This document shows, in pieces, positions 7,820 through 15,967 of a stretch of DNA of 27,772 nt. The DNA is taken from the NCBI GenBank assembly GCA_017618935.1, contig JAFZTG010000007.1, positions 1-27,772 on the forward strand, in the 5' to 3' direction. The notes below the pieces were generated by a model. That model was not told the DNA's origin. It searched no databases and saw nothing but the letters and a program-made list of their open reading frames with translations. Origin of the DNA: Bacteroidales bacterium (GTDB taxonomy: Bacteria; Bacteroidota; Bacteroidia; Bacteroidales; UBA1715). The position numbers and the translations under genes are program-made. Position 1 is the first letter of the stretch; each line of letters opens with the position of its first letter.

Positions 7820-8701
7820 TTATTGCAAACCAAGTTGCGATTTACCAATTTCTTTTCCGTCACAGAAAATTGAAATTTGGTAAGAACCAATAGCCAACGC
7901 TTCGTTGCTTGCGTTATAGAAGATTTCGAACTTCAAATCTTCGTTGTTGTAATTCACTTCTTTCTTCTCGGTGTACATAATTGTCTTACCCTCGAAATCG
8001 AACTGATTAGCATTGCTTTGCGTCAGCACAGTTCCGTTAGGAGCAATGATACGGATGAACAAAGTTTTATTTCCCGATTCAGCCAAACTGTTTTTCAACA
8101 ATGTGCCGGCAACACCGATTTTTGCAGTTCTACGTGCCTTGGTGGCAACCTTTCCGTTTTTATTGTAACCTTTGGCAACAATGTCGCTAATTCGAAGTTG
8201 AGACCCTATCTCGACTTTTTCGCTCAATTGCTCGATTTGTTGCGTTTTCTGGAAATCAATAATGGTCATCGTGTCGATTTTGCGTTTCTTGATTGAATCC
8301 TCAAAGCCAAGAGAGTCAACCTTGTGTTTCAACATATCGTTTTCACGAATGAATTTCTCGGCAGTGGCACGCAAAACCTCGATTTGTTTTCTATATTTTT
8401 CAACCAAAGCAGCGTCGGCTTGTGCAGCCTTCAATTCTTCACGAGTCTTTTCAATTTCGGCCAAACGCTCTGTAAGAACAGAATCCATTTCTTCGTTGGC
8501 AGCAACTTGTTTCTTGATTTCTGTCTCAAGAGAATCCAAATTCGACAACAATTCTGCTTTTTCCTGTTGTACTTGTACGATTGTGTCGGTCATTGTAACG
8601 ATTTCCGACTTCAATTGTGCGTTTTGCCACACGAAATATCCAAGACCTAATGCCAAAAGAATGGCAACAACTAAAAAGATAACACTTGATTTTGAGTTCA
8701 T
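7820..8701 (-). CDS. membrane-anchored coiled-coil protein
   Basis: This is a 293-residue protein of unknown function. Residues 5-24 form a single hydrophobic anchor, residues about 27-155 form a long heptad-rich coiled coil (many Glu, Lys, Leu, Ala), and residues about 165-293 form a beta-rich domain with a pattern like an Ig fold ('KTLFIRIIAPNGTVL...', 'GSYQISIFCDGKEIG'). Topology is probably N-in with the coiled coil in the periplasm. I chose ATG 8701: the in-frame ATG at 8743 lies upstream of a -7 box (8722-8729) and would put charged residues before the anchor. Similar anchor plus coiled-coil plus beta-domain proteins are common in Bacteroidetes. I cannot assign a role. Confidence 0.75.
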   Translation of the reverse strand: MNSKSSVIFLVVAILLALGLGYFVWQNAQLKSEIVTMTDTIVQVQQEKAELLSNLDSLETEIKKQVAANEEMDSVLTERLAEIEKTREELKAAQADAALVEKYRKQIEVLRATAEKFIRENDMLKHKVDSLGFEDSIKKRKIDTMTIIDFQKTQQIEQLSEKVEIGSQLRISDIVAKGYNKNGKVATKARRTAKIGVAGTLLKNSLAESGNKTLFIRIIAPNGTVLTQSNANQFDFEGKTIMYTEKKEVNYNNEDLKFEIFYNASNEALAIGSYQISIFCDGKEIGKSQLGLQ

Positions 8702-8721
8702 TTCTGTAATTTTTGTTTGTG

Positions 8722-8748
8722 CAAATGTACACTTTTTATTCATCTCAA
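8722..8748 (-). promoter_or_regulatory. candidate promoter of the coiled-coil gene
   Basis: Minus-strand TACATTTG (8722-8729) matches the Bacteroidetes -7 box. A TTG (8746-8748) lies 16 bp upstream. The position, about 20 bp before ATG 8701, supports that start. Confidence 0.45.
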
Positions 8749-8833
8749 TGAATCTTTGAGAGAAAAATTACAGAATTTTATGCAAATAAATTGCGTAAAG
8801 TCGGAATCTTGATGATTTATAATAGGAAAGCTT

Positions 8834-9589
8834 CTATTTCTTTGCTTTCACCAAATCCTTCAGGTAGCGTTCTGCGATTGCCCCGTTTTCCATCTCAACG
8901 ACGGCAATGTCGCTTCCTTTGAACGAAATGATGGTTGCCGAATACACTCTGTCACGCATTTTGTAGAAAACTTTCTCGCCAACTCTGAACGTGGGATTCT
9001 CGAATGAGACGCGTGCGTCAGAGGATTGTACCGGTTCTACAGCCTCAGCGTTGTGGTCGGGTTGTCGTACGGGAGTATAAACTTTTTCTTGAGTGGCAAC
9101 GTTTTGAGCCGTACTTTCTTGTGTGCTGGCATTTTGTGACGGGATAGTATTGTCAGAAGCAGTCGTGGCATTTTCATTTGCGACAGAAGTGTCGTTGCCG
9201 TCAATTTTTACCACATTCATTGTGGAACCATTTGCTACAGGTGTTCTATCTGATTCGGGATATACATTATTATTTGTCGGATATGCCGAACCGCCTTGTA
9301 AAGCAAATACTTCAACCGTTCTTGACGACAAGATACCAAATGTGCCCAAAGAAAGAAGGTAATCCACAAACTTCGATTTAACTTGAATCATACATGGTTC
9401 GTTCGGCATTTTTGGTTGTGGGCGACCAAGCGGAACAAGACCGCTGATTACATAAAACTGTCGTGCCTGGTCGTACTCGTACGATTGCATGGTTTTCGAT
9501 AATTGCTTATAGTTTCCTACATACGTTTTTGTGGTGTAACAAGAAGTAAACACCATTATGGAAAGGATAAAAATGATAAATTTTTTCAT
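8834..9589 (-). CDS. Bor-like lipoprotein with C-terminal SH3-like domain
   Basis: This is a 251-residue predicted lipoprotein: signal peptide 'MKKFIIFILSIMVFTSC' with lipobox ending at Cys17. Residues about 33-100 ('FYVISGLVPLGRP', a Cys in 'NEPCMIQVKSKF', then 'LGTFGILSSRTVEVFAL') follow the pattern of Bor-family lipoproteins (phage lambda Bor, PF06291): an aromatic/Gly segment, a Cys, and 'TxGIxxxRxxxVxx'. A Ser/Thr/Gln/Asn-rich linker (about 100-195) leads to a compact beta domain (about 198-248, 'FRVGEKVFYKMRDRVYSATI') that looks like an SH3/Tudor barrel. Lambda Bor is linked to serum survival, but transfer of that role is not justified here. The Bor call is by eye and moderate; the lipoprotein call is strong. 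Confidence 0.7.
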   Translation of the reverse strand: MKKFIIFILSIMVFTSCYTTKTYVGNYKQLSKTMQSYEYDQARQFYVISGLVPLGRPQPKMPNEPCMIQVKSKFVDYLLSLGTFGILSSRTVEVFALQGGSAYPTNNNVYPESDRTPVANGSTMNVVKIDGNDTSVANENATTASDNTIPSQNASTQESTAQNVATQEKVYTPVRQPDHNAEAVEPVQSSDARVSFENPTFRVGEKVFYKMRDRVYSATIISFKGSDIAVVEMENGAIAERYLKDLVKAKK

Positions 9590-9609
9590 CTTCGTTTATT
9601 TAGAGTGTA

Positions 9610-9617
9610 CAAATATA
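9610..9617 (-). promoter_or_regulatory. candidate -7 box for the Bor-like lipoprotein gene
   Basis: Minus-strand TATATTTG matches TAnnTTTG and lies 20 bp before ATG 9589. No convincing -33 TTG is seen at normal spacing. Confidence 0.35.
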
Positions 9618-9648
9618 AAAATTATCAAAGAGTAAATTGTTTTTTATA

Positions 9649-9656
9649 TATTTTTG
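9649..9656 (+). promoter_or_regulatory. candidate -7 box for the CPBP protease gene
   Basis: TATTTTTG matches TAnnTTTG and lies 25 bp before ATG 9682. It rules against the TTG start at 9637. The -33 element is not clear. It shares a 92-bp divergent intergenic region with the lipoprotein promoter. Confidence 0.4.
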
Positions 9657-9681
9657 TTGCAAATTTTTAAGAAATGTTGTT

Positions 9682-10533
9682 ATGAAGAAGATTGTTCAGT
9701 TTTGCCTTATCGTGTTTGCCCTTTCGTGGCTTGCCGCAGGAATTTTCTATGCGAGCGAAGTGGATTTCAAGTCTTCCGCCGGCTTTTGCTTCGCCGCTGG
9801 GTATATGTTTTTCCCGCTTATTTCGGTCATTATTATGCAAATGATATATAAGGAACCGATTTTGAAAAATGTGGGGATTTCCTTTAAAATCAATCGTTGG
9901 TGGTTTGTGGCTTGGTTGGGTATGACGGTATTCAATCTTTTGGCACTTGGTGTTTCCACATTCATTCCAGGTATTTCGTTTACGACTGAAAGTCCTGAAG
10001 TTCAACAAAGCATTGCGCAAATGTCAGAACAAATTCCCGATGCGAATGCCATGACGGTATTGTTTCTCTCGATTTTTAGCGGTTTGATGGCTGCTATTAC
10101 CATCAATGCCGTATTTAGTTTTGGCGAGGAAATAGCATGGCGTGGCTGGCTTCTTGAGCAATTTAAGGGAAAATCGTTCCTCTATACGGCCGTTATTACT
10201 GGTGTTATATGGGGCGTATGGCATTTCCCCTTGATTTTGATGGGACACAATTATCCTATGCATCCCGTTTTGGGTGCGTTTGCTATGATAGTGTATTGTG
10301 TAGCGCTCACGATAGTGATGATGTTTATCCGCATTAAGGCGAAATCGGTGATTGCCGCTGCCATTGCGCACGGCTCGCTCAATGCCACTGCGGCAATTTC
10401 CGTTATGTATTTATCTGGCTTCAACGACCTTCTTGCCGGCTCTGCCGGTCTTGCAGGATTTGCAATCTTGGTGGTTGTTGATTGTATAATCGTATATAAA
10501 TTCCGTGATGATGGTGAGGCTGCCATATTATGA
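9682..10533 (+). CDS. CPBP-family intramembrane metalloprotease
   Basis: This is a 283-residue multi-pass membrane protein of the CPBP (CAAX protease/bacteriocin-processing, Abi) family. Conserved motifs are 'GEEIAWRGWLLEQ' (EExxxR type), 'VIWGVWHFPLILMGH' (FxxxH-like, here WHFP) and 'AIAHGSLNATAAI' (HxxxN). These residues build the zinc or catalytic site within the membrane. About eight hydrophobic segments are visible. The substrate is unknown; family members process peptides, modify prenylated proteins, or give immunity to bacteriocins. The ATG at 9682 gives a proper N-terminal membrane segment. The last codons and the TGA stop lie inside a dispersed repeat that begins at 10518, so the natural C-terminus may have been altered. 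Confidence 0.88.
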   Translation: MKKIVQFCLIVFALSWLAAGIFYASEVDFKSSAGFCFAAGYMFFPLISVIIMQMIYKEPILKNVGISFKINRWWFVAWLGMTVFNLLALGVSTFIPGISFTTESPEVQQSIAQMSEQIPDANAMTVLFLSIFSGLMAAITINAVFSFGEEIAWRGWLLEQFKGKSFLYTAVITGVIWGVWHFPLILMGHNYPMHPVLGAFAMIVYCVALTIVMMFIRIKAKSVIAAAIAHGSLNATAAISVMYLSGFNDLLAGSAGLAGFAILVVVDCIIVYKFRDDGEAAIL

Positions 10534-10595
10534 CAGCCCTACATTGCATTACGGGAATGGTGGGCACGATACGTTTTAATTCCGTGATGAAACAC
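10518..10595 (+). repeat. REP-like dispersed repeat, copy A
   Basis: It starts with GGCTGCCA-N5-TGACAGCC (an imperfect hairpin) followed by CTACATTGCAT. The first 32 bp are identical to the reverse complement of 27741-27772. The similarity continues, with gaps, through 'AATTCCGTGAT' to about 10595. The copy overlaps the 3' end of the CPBP gene and provides its stop codon (10531-10533). Confidence 0.8.
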
Positions 10596-10623
10596 GTAGA
10601 GACGATGTGCACATCGTCTCTAC
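10596..10623. repeat. 28-bp perfect palindrome
   Basis: GTAGAGACGATGTG and its exact reverse complement lie back to back (10596-10609, 10610-10623). The element sits between the convergent ends of the CPBP gene and the surface-protein gene. It has the form of the 'GTAGAGACG...CGTCTCTAC' family of dispersed hairpins found in many genomes. No T tract follows on either strand, so termination would not be by the standard intrinsic mechanism. Confidence 0.85.
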
Positions 10624-10661
10624 AATGATTTCCAGAATAATCCAATGAATAGTGTGGTGAA

Positions 10662-11807
10662 TTATTCCACAATATATTGCAACTGACCGTCCACAACGTT
10701 CAGTTTAAGAGGGCCGTAGTACAATGTTCTTGTTGCTCCGTGACTTTTCTTCGGTGCATATACCAAAATATCGGAATAGGTAAATTCGCCGTTGTAGTCG
10801 GTTTGTTTCAGGCGGAAGTACAAAATGTCTGCCGTTGGCTTTGCTTCCCACACGTATTCATATTCCGTGGTTTCCGACGTTGTTCCCGCACCAGAAACAT
10901 AATCTATTGCAATAAATTCTTCGCCATCTTCCGAAAATTCCAAGGTGAAATAATCATTCTCAACCTCGCTTGCCGTTACCCAATTGAACGTATAGCCGTA
11001 TTCATTTGCCGAAACGGTGAATGAGGTGAGTTCGATGGGGAGAAGACCTGCTGCATTCGCTGCTGCTATACTTTCTAAGGCGTTGGCATAAGCAGAATTT
11101 TCACCTTGATTATTCGTTGTTACGCCACCAAGACTTGAAACACCTTCTATGTATAACATGTTATCTTTTTCTATTTTGGGTTCTATCGTAATCTTATTGG
11201 AACTTACTCCTGCTCCTAGCCCGTTGCTTCCTTGGGTACCATCTTCATTATAACCTAATACAGCAAAATATCCATTGTGTGCGCCAGGACCAGGACCTGG
11301 ACCTGGACCAGCAGGACCATCTGGCCCACCTCCGGGCATATCTATTTTTATAGCTCCCGAACCTAAAATTTGTTTTTTTATTGTTACGCAAGCAGAATGA
11401 TCAATATGTAATTTAGCAGCATTGCCATTCCCGCCATCTTTTAACATTAGATTCCCTTCTACAATAATCACAGCTGAATTATTAATATGGAGTTCTGATT
11501 TTTTTGATATTGTCAAATCTCCTTGAACAATAACAAGTGCGTTATCCTTTATTTCTAGCTTTGTGGTCTCATCTATCGTCAAATCACCTGTTATCACAAC
11601 AACAGTACCATCTTTTTCTATCATGTACTTGTTTTCCTCAAGGCCTCCACTCTTATATTTTGTCTTAGCATTGTCATTTATTGTAGGATATGTTGCACCT
11701 GAATTGTAATTTTTGCTGAGAGTTGTTTCAGCAAATGCCATTTCCATCTTGCACGTTAATGCAAGCAATACAAGTAACCGAAGACAATAGATAAAACGTT
11801 TTTTCAT
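10662..11807 (-). CDS. secreted beta-repeat surface protein
   Basis: This is a 381-residue protein with a signal peptide ('MKKRFIYCLRLLVLLALT', cleavage near 'MAFA'). Residues about 50-170 are built from strand repeats of roughly 20 residues ('VVVITGDLTIDETTKLEI', 'ALVIVQGDLTISKKSELHI', 'AVIIVEGNLMLKDGGN'), which suggests a beta-helix or bactofilin-like solenoid. A Gly/Pro linker ('GGGPDGPAGPGPGPGPG') follows. From 'LPIELTSFTVSANEYGYTF' onward is the fibronectin-like module common in Bacteroidetes surface proteins ('FTLEFSEDGEEF', 'YFRLKQTDYNGEFTYSD'). A typical type IX sorting domain would come next, but the protein ends after about 30 residues. I chose ATG 11807; the GTG at 11852 lies upstream of the signal peptide. 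Function unknown; adhesion or structural use is an inference. Confidence 0.75.
   Translation of the reverse strand: MKKRFIYCLRLLVLLALTCKMEMAFAETTLSKNYNSGATYPTINDNAKTKYKSGGLEENKYMIEKDGTVVVITGDLTIDETTKLEIKDNALVIVQGDLTISKKSELHINNSAVIIVEGNLMLKDGGNGNAAKLHIDHSACVTIKKQILGSGAIKIDMPGGGPDGPAGPGPGPGPGAHNGYFAVLGYNEDGTQGSNGLGAGVSSNKITIEPKIEKDNMLYIEGVSSLGGVTTNNQGENSAYANALESIAAANAAGLLPIELTSFTVSANEYGYTFNWVTASEVENDYFTLEFSEDGEEFIAIDYVSGAGTTSETTEYEYVWEAKPTADILYFRLKQTDYNGEFTYSDILVYAPKKSHGATRTLYYGPLKLNVVDGQLQYIVE
11284..11313. repeat. hexanucleotide tandem repeat coding a Gly-Pro linker
   Basis: Five consecutive units of CCAGGA/CCTGGA (last unit CCAGCA) encode alternating Gly and Pro on the minus strand. Because the unit is 6 bp, slippage would add or remove Gly-Pro pairs without shifting frame, changing only linker length. 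Confidence 0.7.
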
Positions 11808-11857
11808 ACCACACACACCTTTAATCGTGGGAATGTTTAGCCGAATTCTCACCGCAA

Positions 11858-11865
11858 CAAAAGTA
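11858..11865 (-). promoter_or_regulatory. candidate -7 box of the surface-protein gene
   Basis: Minus-strand TACTTTTG matches TAnnTTTG. It lies 50 bp before ATG 11807, overlapping the region that the longer GTG start would need to be transcribed, which supports the shorter start. A TTG -33 element is not obvious. Confidence 0.4.
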
Positions 11866-11995
11866 TATAAATCATCTTGTTACATTATTATATAGATTGA
11901 ATAATAGACAAAACGGTTGAAATCATAGATGATTATACGAACTTTGGAATTTGAAATACAAAATAGGAGGGAGTTGTGTTTGTCGGCGTTACGGG

Positions 11996-14900
11996 TTATT
12001 TCTGTTCCTCTCCAATTTCACCCACGCCAAAATATTGCAGTTCGGGGTGGGCGAAGAACATTCCGCAGATTGAAGAAACAGGTTTCATCATACACGTTTC
12101 GGTAAGGGTAACGCCAATTTCCTCCGTAGCATTCAAAATCTTGAAAATGCTTTCTTTTTGTTTGTGATTTGGACAAGCGGCATAGCCAATTGCCATTCTG
12201 CGACCACGATACGCCGTTTTTAGAATCTGCTCAACATCTTCTTCCTCGTTTGGCGAATATGCCCAATAGCGTTTACGCACTTCAAAATGCAATTTTTCGG
12301 CAAATGCTTCGGCGATTCTGTCGGCAAGCAAACGAACTAACATTGCAGAATAATCGTCGCCTTGTTGTTTATACGATTCAGCAAGAGAATCAACCTCAAG
12401 ACCGGCCGTTATCGCAAAGAAGCCAAGATAATCTATTGTATTCGAGGATTTTGGAGCGATATAATCGGATAGACAAAGATTGGGATTACCGTTTTGTTGC
12501 AGGGTTTGTTGGCGATAATTATGGAAGGTTGCAATCACGTTTTGCAACAATTCGTTTTCGTACACGAAAATATCTTCGTCAACCGACTGGGCAGGATAAA
12601 AACCACCAACCGCTTGCGGAGTAAGCAATTTCTCATCCATGATTTTCTGCAACATTTGTTGTGCGTCGGCGAACAGTTTTTGTGCTTCCTCGCCCTTCTC
12701 CGCATCGTGTAAGATTGCAGGATAACCAATGCCTTTCAGTCCCCACGCATGAAAGAAAAACGACCAATCAATATAGGGAAGAAGTTTCTTTATGTGAATA
12801 TTCTTAATATGCTTGTTGCCAATGAATTGCGGTTTTACAATGTTTGCCGCCGTTACGTCGAACTTGAACTTATTTGCCCGAGCATCTTCCAAAGGCAACA
12901 TGTCGTTCACCTTTCTATTGAGATAGAGTTTCCGGATAAGTTCATATTCAGCGTTTAAGTTATCGATAAACGTTTGTCGTGCGCTTGACAACAATGCCGA
13001 ACAAATACCCGCATCTTTCGAGGCATCGCTCACATGAACAATAGGAGCAGAATACAGTGGTGCCATTTTTATGGCAGTGTGAACTTTCGAAGTCGTTGCC
13101 CCGCCTATCAAAACGGGTATTTTTAAGTGTCGTTTTTCCAATTCACGAGCCACGTTCATCATCTCTTCGAGCGACGGTGTAATGAGGCCACTAAGACCAA
13201 TAAAATCGACGTTATGTTCCACTGCGGCATCAACAATTTGTTCAGCCGGACACATCACACCCAAGTCAATCACCTCGAAATTGTTGCAAGCAAGCACCAC
13301 ACCCACAATATTTTTCCCTATATCGTGCACATCGCCTTTTACCGTGGCAAGCAGGATTTTTCCAGCCGAAGTCGCCTGCGATTGTTGTTTTTCCTCTGCA
13401 ATGAACGGCTCAAGAATTGACACGGCTTTTTTCATCGTTCGGGCAGTTTTCACCACCTGCGGCAAAAACATTTTTCCTTGACCGAATAGCGTTCCCACTT
13501 CACCCATACCTCCCATAAGCGGACCTTCGATTATAGCCAATGACGACGGATATTTCTCACGAGCTTCCGCCAGATCTTCCTCCAAATAATCGGGCAAACC
13601 TTTCATCAAGGCATACGCCAATCGTCGCTCTACGGGAGTATCACGCCAATCGTCATGTTTGACGGCAGCCGTCGTCTCATTTTGCTTTAATGTGCTTGCA
13701 TATTCAACCAATTCTTCAGAAGCAGTGGCGGACGTATTAAGCACTACATTTTCAATCTTTTGGCGCAACTCTAAAGGAATTTCGTCATACACTTGCAACA
13801 TTCCAGGATTTACGATTCCCATATCCAGTCCCGCATTGATTGCGTGATACAAGAATACGGAGTGCATTGCCTCACGAACGGTATTATTTCCTCGGAACGA
13901 AAACGATACGTTGCTGATACCACCGCTTGTCTTTGCGTAAGGAAGATTTTGTTTTACCCATCGAACCGCTTCAATGAAATCCTTTGCATAATTGTCGTGT
14001 TCGGAAATACCCGTGGCAATGGTCAGCACATTGGTATCGAACACGATATCCTGTGGTGGAAACCCAATCGAAAGCAACAATTTATAGGCACGTTCGCATA
14101 CGGAGATTTTTCGCTCGTAGATATCGGCTTGTCCTTGTTCGTCAAATGCCATCACGACAAGTGCCGCACCATACTTCTGTACCATTTTTGCCTTTTTCAG
14201 AAAGGTTTCTTCTCCTTCCTTTAAACTCAATGAATTAACCAAACATTTGCCTTGCACGCATTTCAAGCCAGCCTCAAGCACTTCCCATTTTGACGAGTCA
14301 ATCATTATCGGCACACGGGATATTTCGGGTTCCGAAGCCAAAAGATTCAAGAAATGAATCATTTCCGATTTTGAATCCAGCATTGCGTCGTCAAGGTTTA
14401 CGTCAATGATTTGAGCACCATTTTCAACCTGGGTGCGAGCGATTGACAAGGCATCTTCATAATTTTTCTCTCGAATCAAGCGGGCAAATTTTGCCGAACC
14501 AGCCACATTTGTCCGTTCACCAATATTGACGAAATTCCTATCTTTTTCAACCGTAAGAGGCTCAAGACCACTGAGATACATCTTATGATCGGGTTGAGGA
14601 ATAGGCCGTGGAGTATATCTGCCAACAATGTCGGCGATTTTCCGAATATGCTCGTCGTTTGTACCACAACAACCACCAACAATATTTACGTACGAATATT
14701 CAAGAAACGCACGAATATGATGTTGCATCATCTCGGGCGTCTGGTCATATTTGCCGAACTGGTTTGGCAAACCTGCATTGGGGTGGGCACTTACGCACAC
14801 GGGCGATTTTTCCGACAATTCCTTCACAAAAGGAATCATTTCTTTTGCTCCGAGAGAACAGTTCAAGCCAATGCTGACAATGTTCGCATGCGAGATGGAG

Positions 14901-15592
14901 CGAATACACGCCTCGAGTGTTTGTCCCGACAAAATACGTCCGCTTGCGTCGGCAATGGTGAACGAAACCATCACGGGCAAATCTGTGCCTAATTCCGCTT
15001 GTACCTTTTCAATTGCAAAAAGACACGCTTTTACGTTCAATGTGTCAAACGAGGTTTCCACCATCAAAATATCGGCGCCAGCCTTAATCATGGCAGAAAC
15101 CTGTTCTTCGTAGGTATCCACCAAATCGTCAAATGTAACAACCCTATATGCAGGATTATTCACGTCGGGCGACATTGAGGCCGTTTTGTTCGTAGGTCCT
15201 ATCGAAGCACAAACGTAGCGAGGTTTGTCAGGATTTTTTCTGGTAAATTCATCGGCAACCTGACGGGCAATGGAAACGGAAGCCGTATTGATTTCCGTGA
15301 CCAAATCTTGCATTCCATAGTCGGCTTGTGAGATTCTGTTCGCGTTAAACGTGTCCGTTTCAATAATATCGGCACCTGCCTCAAGGTATTTTGTGTGAAT
15401 TTCACGAATAACCTCGGGTTTGGTCAAACTCAACATATCGTTGTTGCCTTTCAGCAATACGTCGGAGTTGGCGAAACGAGTCCCGCGATAATCCTCTTCC
15501 GTAAGATTATATCGCTGAATCATAGTTCCCGTCGCTCCGTCAAGCACGAGAATTTTCCGGGCGAGAATGTCCAAAAAATCCTGTTTCGTCAT
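11996..15592 (-). CDS. metH: cobalamin-dependent methionine synthase
   Basis: This 1198-residue enzyme methylates homocysteine from 5-methyltetrahydrofolate through methylcobalamin. All four modules are present. The homocysteine domain (1 to about 325) has zinc ligands Cys245 ('LNCSLGAK') and Cys308/Cys309 ('GGCCGTND'). The pterin-binding domain starts at about 354 ('FVNIGERTNVAGS'). The cobalamin domain has 'DVHDIG' at 754-759, where His756 is the lower axial ligand. The C-terminal AdoMet reactivation domain carries 'YRGRRMAIGYAACPNH' and 'TETCMMKPVSSICG'. Length is normal, and the enzyme looks intact. It stands alone in the minus orientation. I see no cobalamin riboswitch in the short upstream region, only a TACTTTTG box at 15611-15618. 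Confidence 0.97.
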   Translation of the reverse strand: MTKQDFLDILARKILVLDGATGTMIQRYNLTEEDYRGTRFANSDVLLKGNNDMLSLTKPEVIREIHTKYLEAGADIIETDTFNANRISQADYGMQDLVTEINTASVSIARQVADEFTRKNPDKPRYVCASIGPTNKTASMSPDVNNPAYRVVTFDDLVDTYEEQVSAMIKAGADILMVETSFDTLNVKACLFAIEKVQAELGTDLPVMVSFTIADASGRILSGQTLEACIRSISHANIVSIGLNCSLGAKEMIPFVKELSEKSPVCVSAHPNAGLPNQFGKYDQTPEMMQHHIRAFLEYSYVNIVGGCCGTNDEHIRKIADIVGRYTPRPIPQPDHKMYLSGLEPLTVEKDRNFVNIGERTNVAGSAKFARLIREKNYEDALSIARTQVENGAQIIDVNLDDAMLDSKSEMIHFLNLLASEPEISRVPIMIDSSKWEVLEAGLKCVQGKCLVNSLSLKEGEETFLKKAKMVQKYGAALVVMAFDEQGQADIYERKISVCERAYKLLLSIGFPPQDIVFDTNVLTIATGISEHDNYAKDFIEAVRWVKQNLPYAKTSGGISNVSFSFRGNNTVREAMHSVFLYHAINAGLDMGIVNPGMLQVYDEIPLELRQKIENVVLNTSATASEELVEYASTLKQNETTAAVKHDDWRDTPVERRLAYALMKGLPDYLEEDLAEAREKYPSSLAIIEGPLMGGMGEVGTLFGQGKMFLPQVVKTARTMKKAVSILEPFIAEEKQQSQATSAGKILLATVKGDVHDIGKNIVGVVLACNNFEVIDLGVMCPAEQIVDAAVEHNVDFIGLSGLITPSLEEMMNVARELEKRHLKIPVLIGGATTSKVHTAIKMAPLYSAPIVHVSDASKDAGICSALLSSARQTFIDNLNAEYELIRKLYLNRKVNDMLPLEDARANKFKFDVTAANIVKPQFIGNKHIKNIHIKKLLPYIDWSFFFHAWGLKGIGYPAILHDAEKGEEAQKLFADAQQMLQKIMDEKLLTPQAVGGFYPAQSVDEDIFVYENELLQNVIATFHNYRQQTLQQNGNPNLCLSDYIAPKSSNTIDYLGFFAITAGLEVDSLAESYKQQGDDYSAMLVRLLADRIAEAFAEKLHFEVRKRYWAYSPNEEEDVEQILKTAYRGRRMAIGYAACPNHKQKESIFKILNATEEIGVTLTETCMMKPVSSICGMFFAHPELQYFGVGEIGEEQK

Positions 15593-15610
15593 TTAACCGA
15601 TATTTTGGTG

Positions 15611-15618
15611 CAAAAGTA
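15611..15618 (-). promoter_or_regulatory. candidate metH -7 box
   Basis: Minus-strand TACTTTTG, a match to TAnnTTTG, ends 18 bp before ATG 15592 and would give a very short leader. The -33 element is unclear. Confidence 0.4.
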
Positions 15619-15688
15619 ACAAAATATGGGAGAATGGATACGCTGAAAAATGAGAGTTTTTCGATACGTGATTTTTCAAAATAAAACA

Positions 15689-15889
15689 CTAATTATTATA
15701 CGCAGCCTCGTAACCTTCATGATACCCTTGTCGGTATCCCTCTTTTACACCTTGCTCATAACCTTCGTTATAGGCTTTGATTTTCCCTTGTTCCAAGCCT
15801 TCACTATACGCATTTTGGATTTCGGCTTCGGAATTACCACAACTCACGAATCCTATAGCTAAAACAGCAATAAAAAATATTTTCCTCAT
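15689..15889 (-). CDS. small lipoprotein with Gly-x3 repeat helix
   Basis: This is a 66-residue predicted lipoprotein: 'MRKIFFIAVLAIGFVSC' ends in a lipobox Cys17, with Gly-Asn following. The mature 50 residues are nearly all one amphipathic helix with Gly at every fourth position ('GYEQGVKEGYRQGYHEGY') alternating with Tyr, Glu, Gln and Lys. The pattern resembles the GX3 repeat of the eukaryotic Yae1/Lto1 proteins, but here it is exported, so the likeness is probably structural only. It is transcribed away from the SrfB-like operon and shares the 141-bp region between the two starts. The stop is 96 bp upstream of metH. Function unknown; a link to the operon is an inference from position. Confidence 0.7.
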   Translation of the reverse strand: MRKIFFIAVLAIGFVSCGNSEAEIQNAYSEGLEQGKIKAYNEGYEQGVKEGYRQGYHEGYEAAYNN

Positions 15890-15967
15890 AATTTGACCTT
15901 AATAAGAGAAAGACAAGATATTTTCGAAAAAGTTTCAAATGTTCATAACTTTTTTGTGAGAATTATT

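Noticed and set aside
11593..11995. Cobalamin or SAM riboswitch near metH
   Set aside because: The region lies downstream of metH and partly inside the surface-protein gene; upstream of metH only about 100 bp separate it from the lipoprotein gene, and no riboswitch core is visible.
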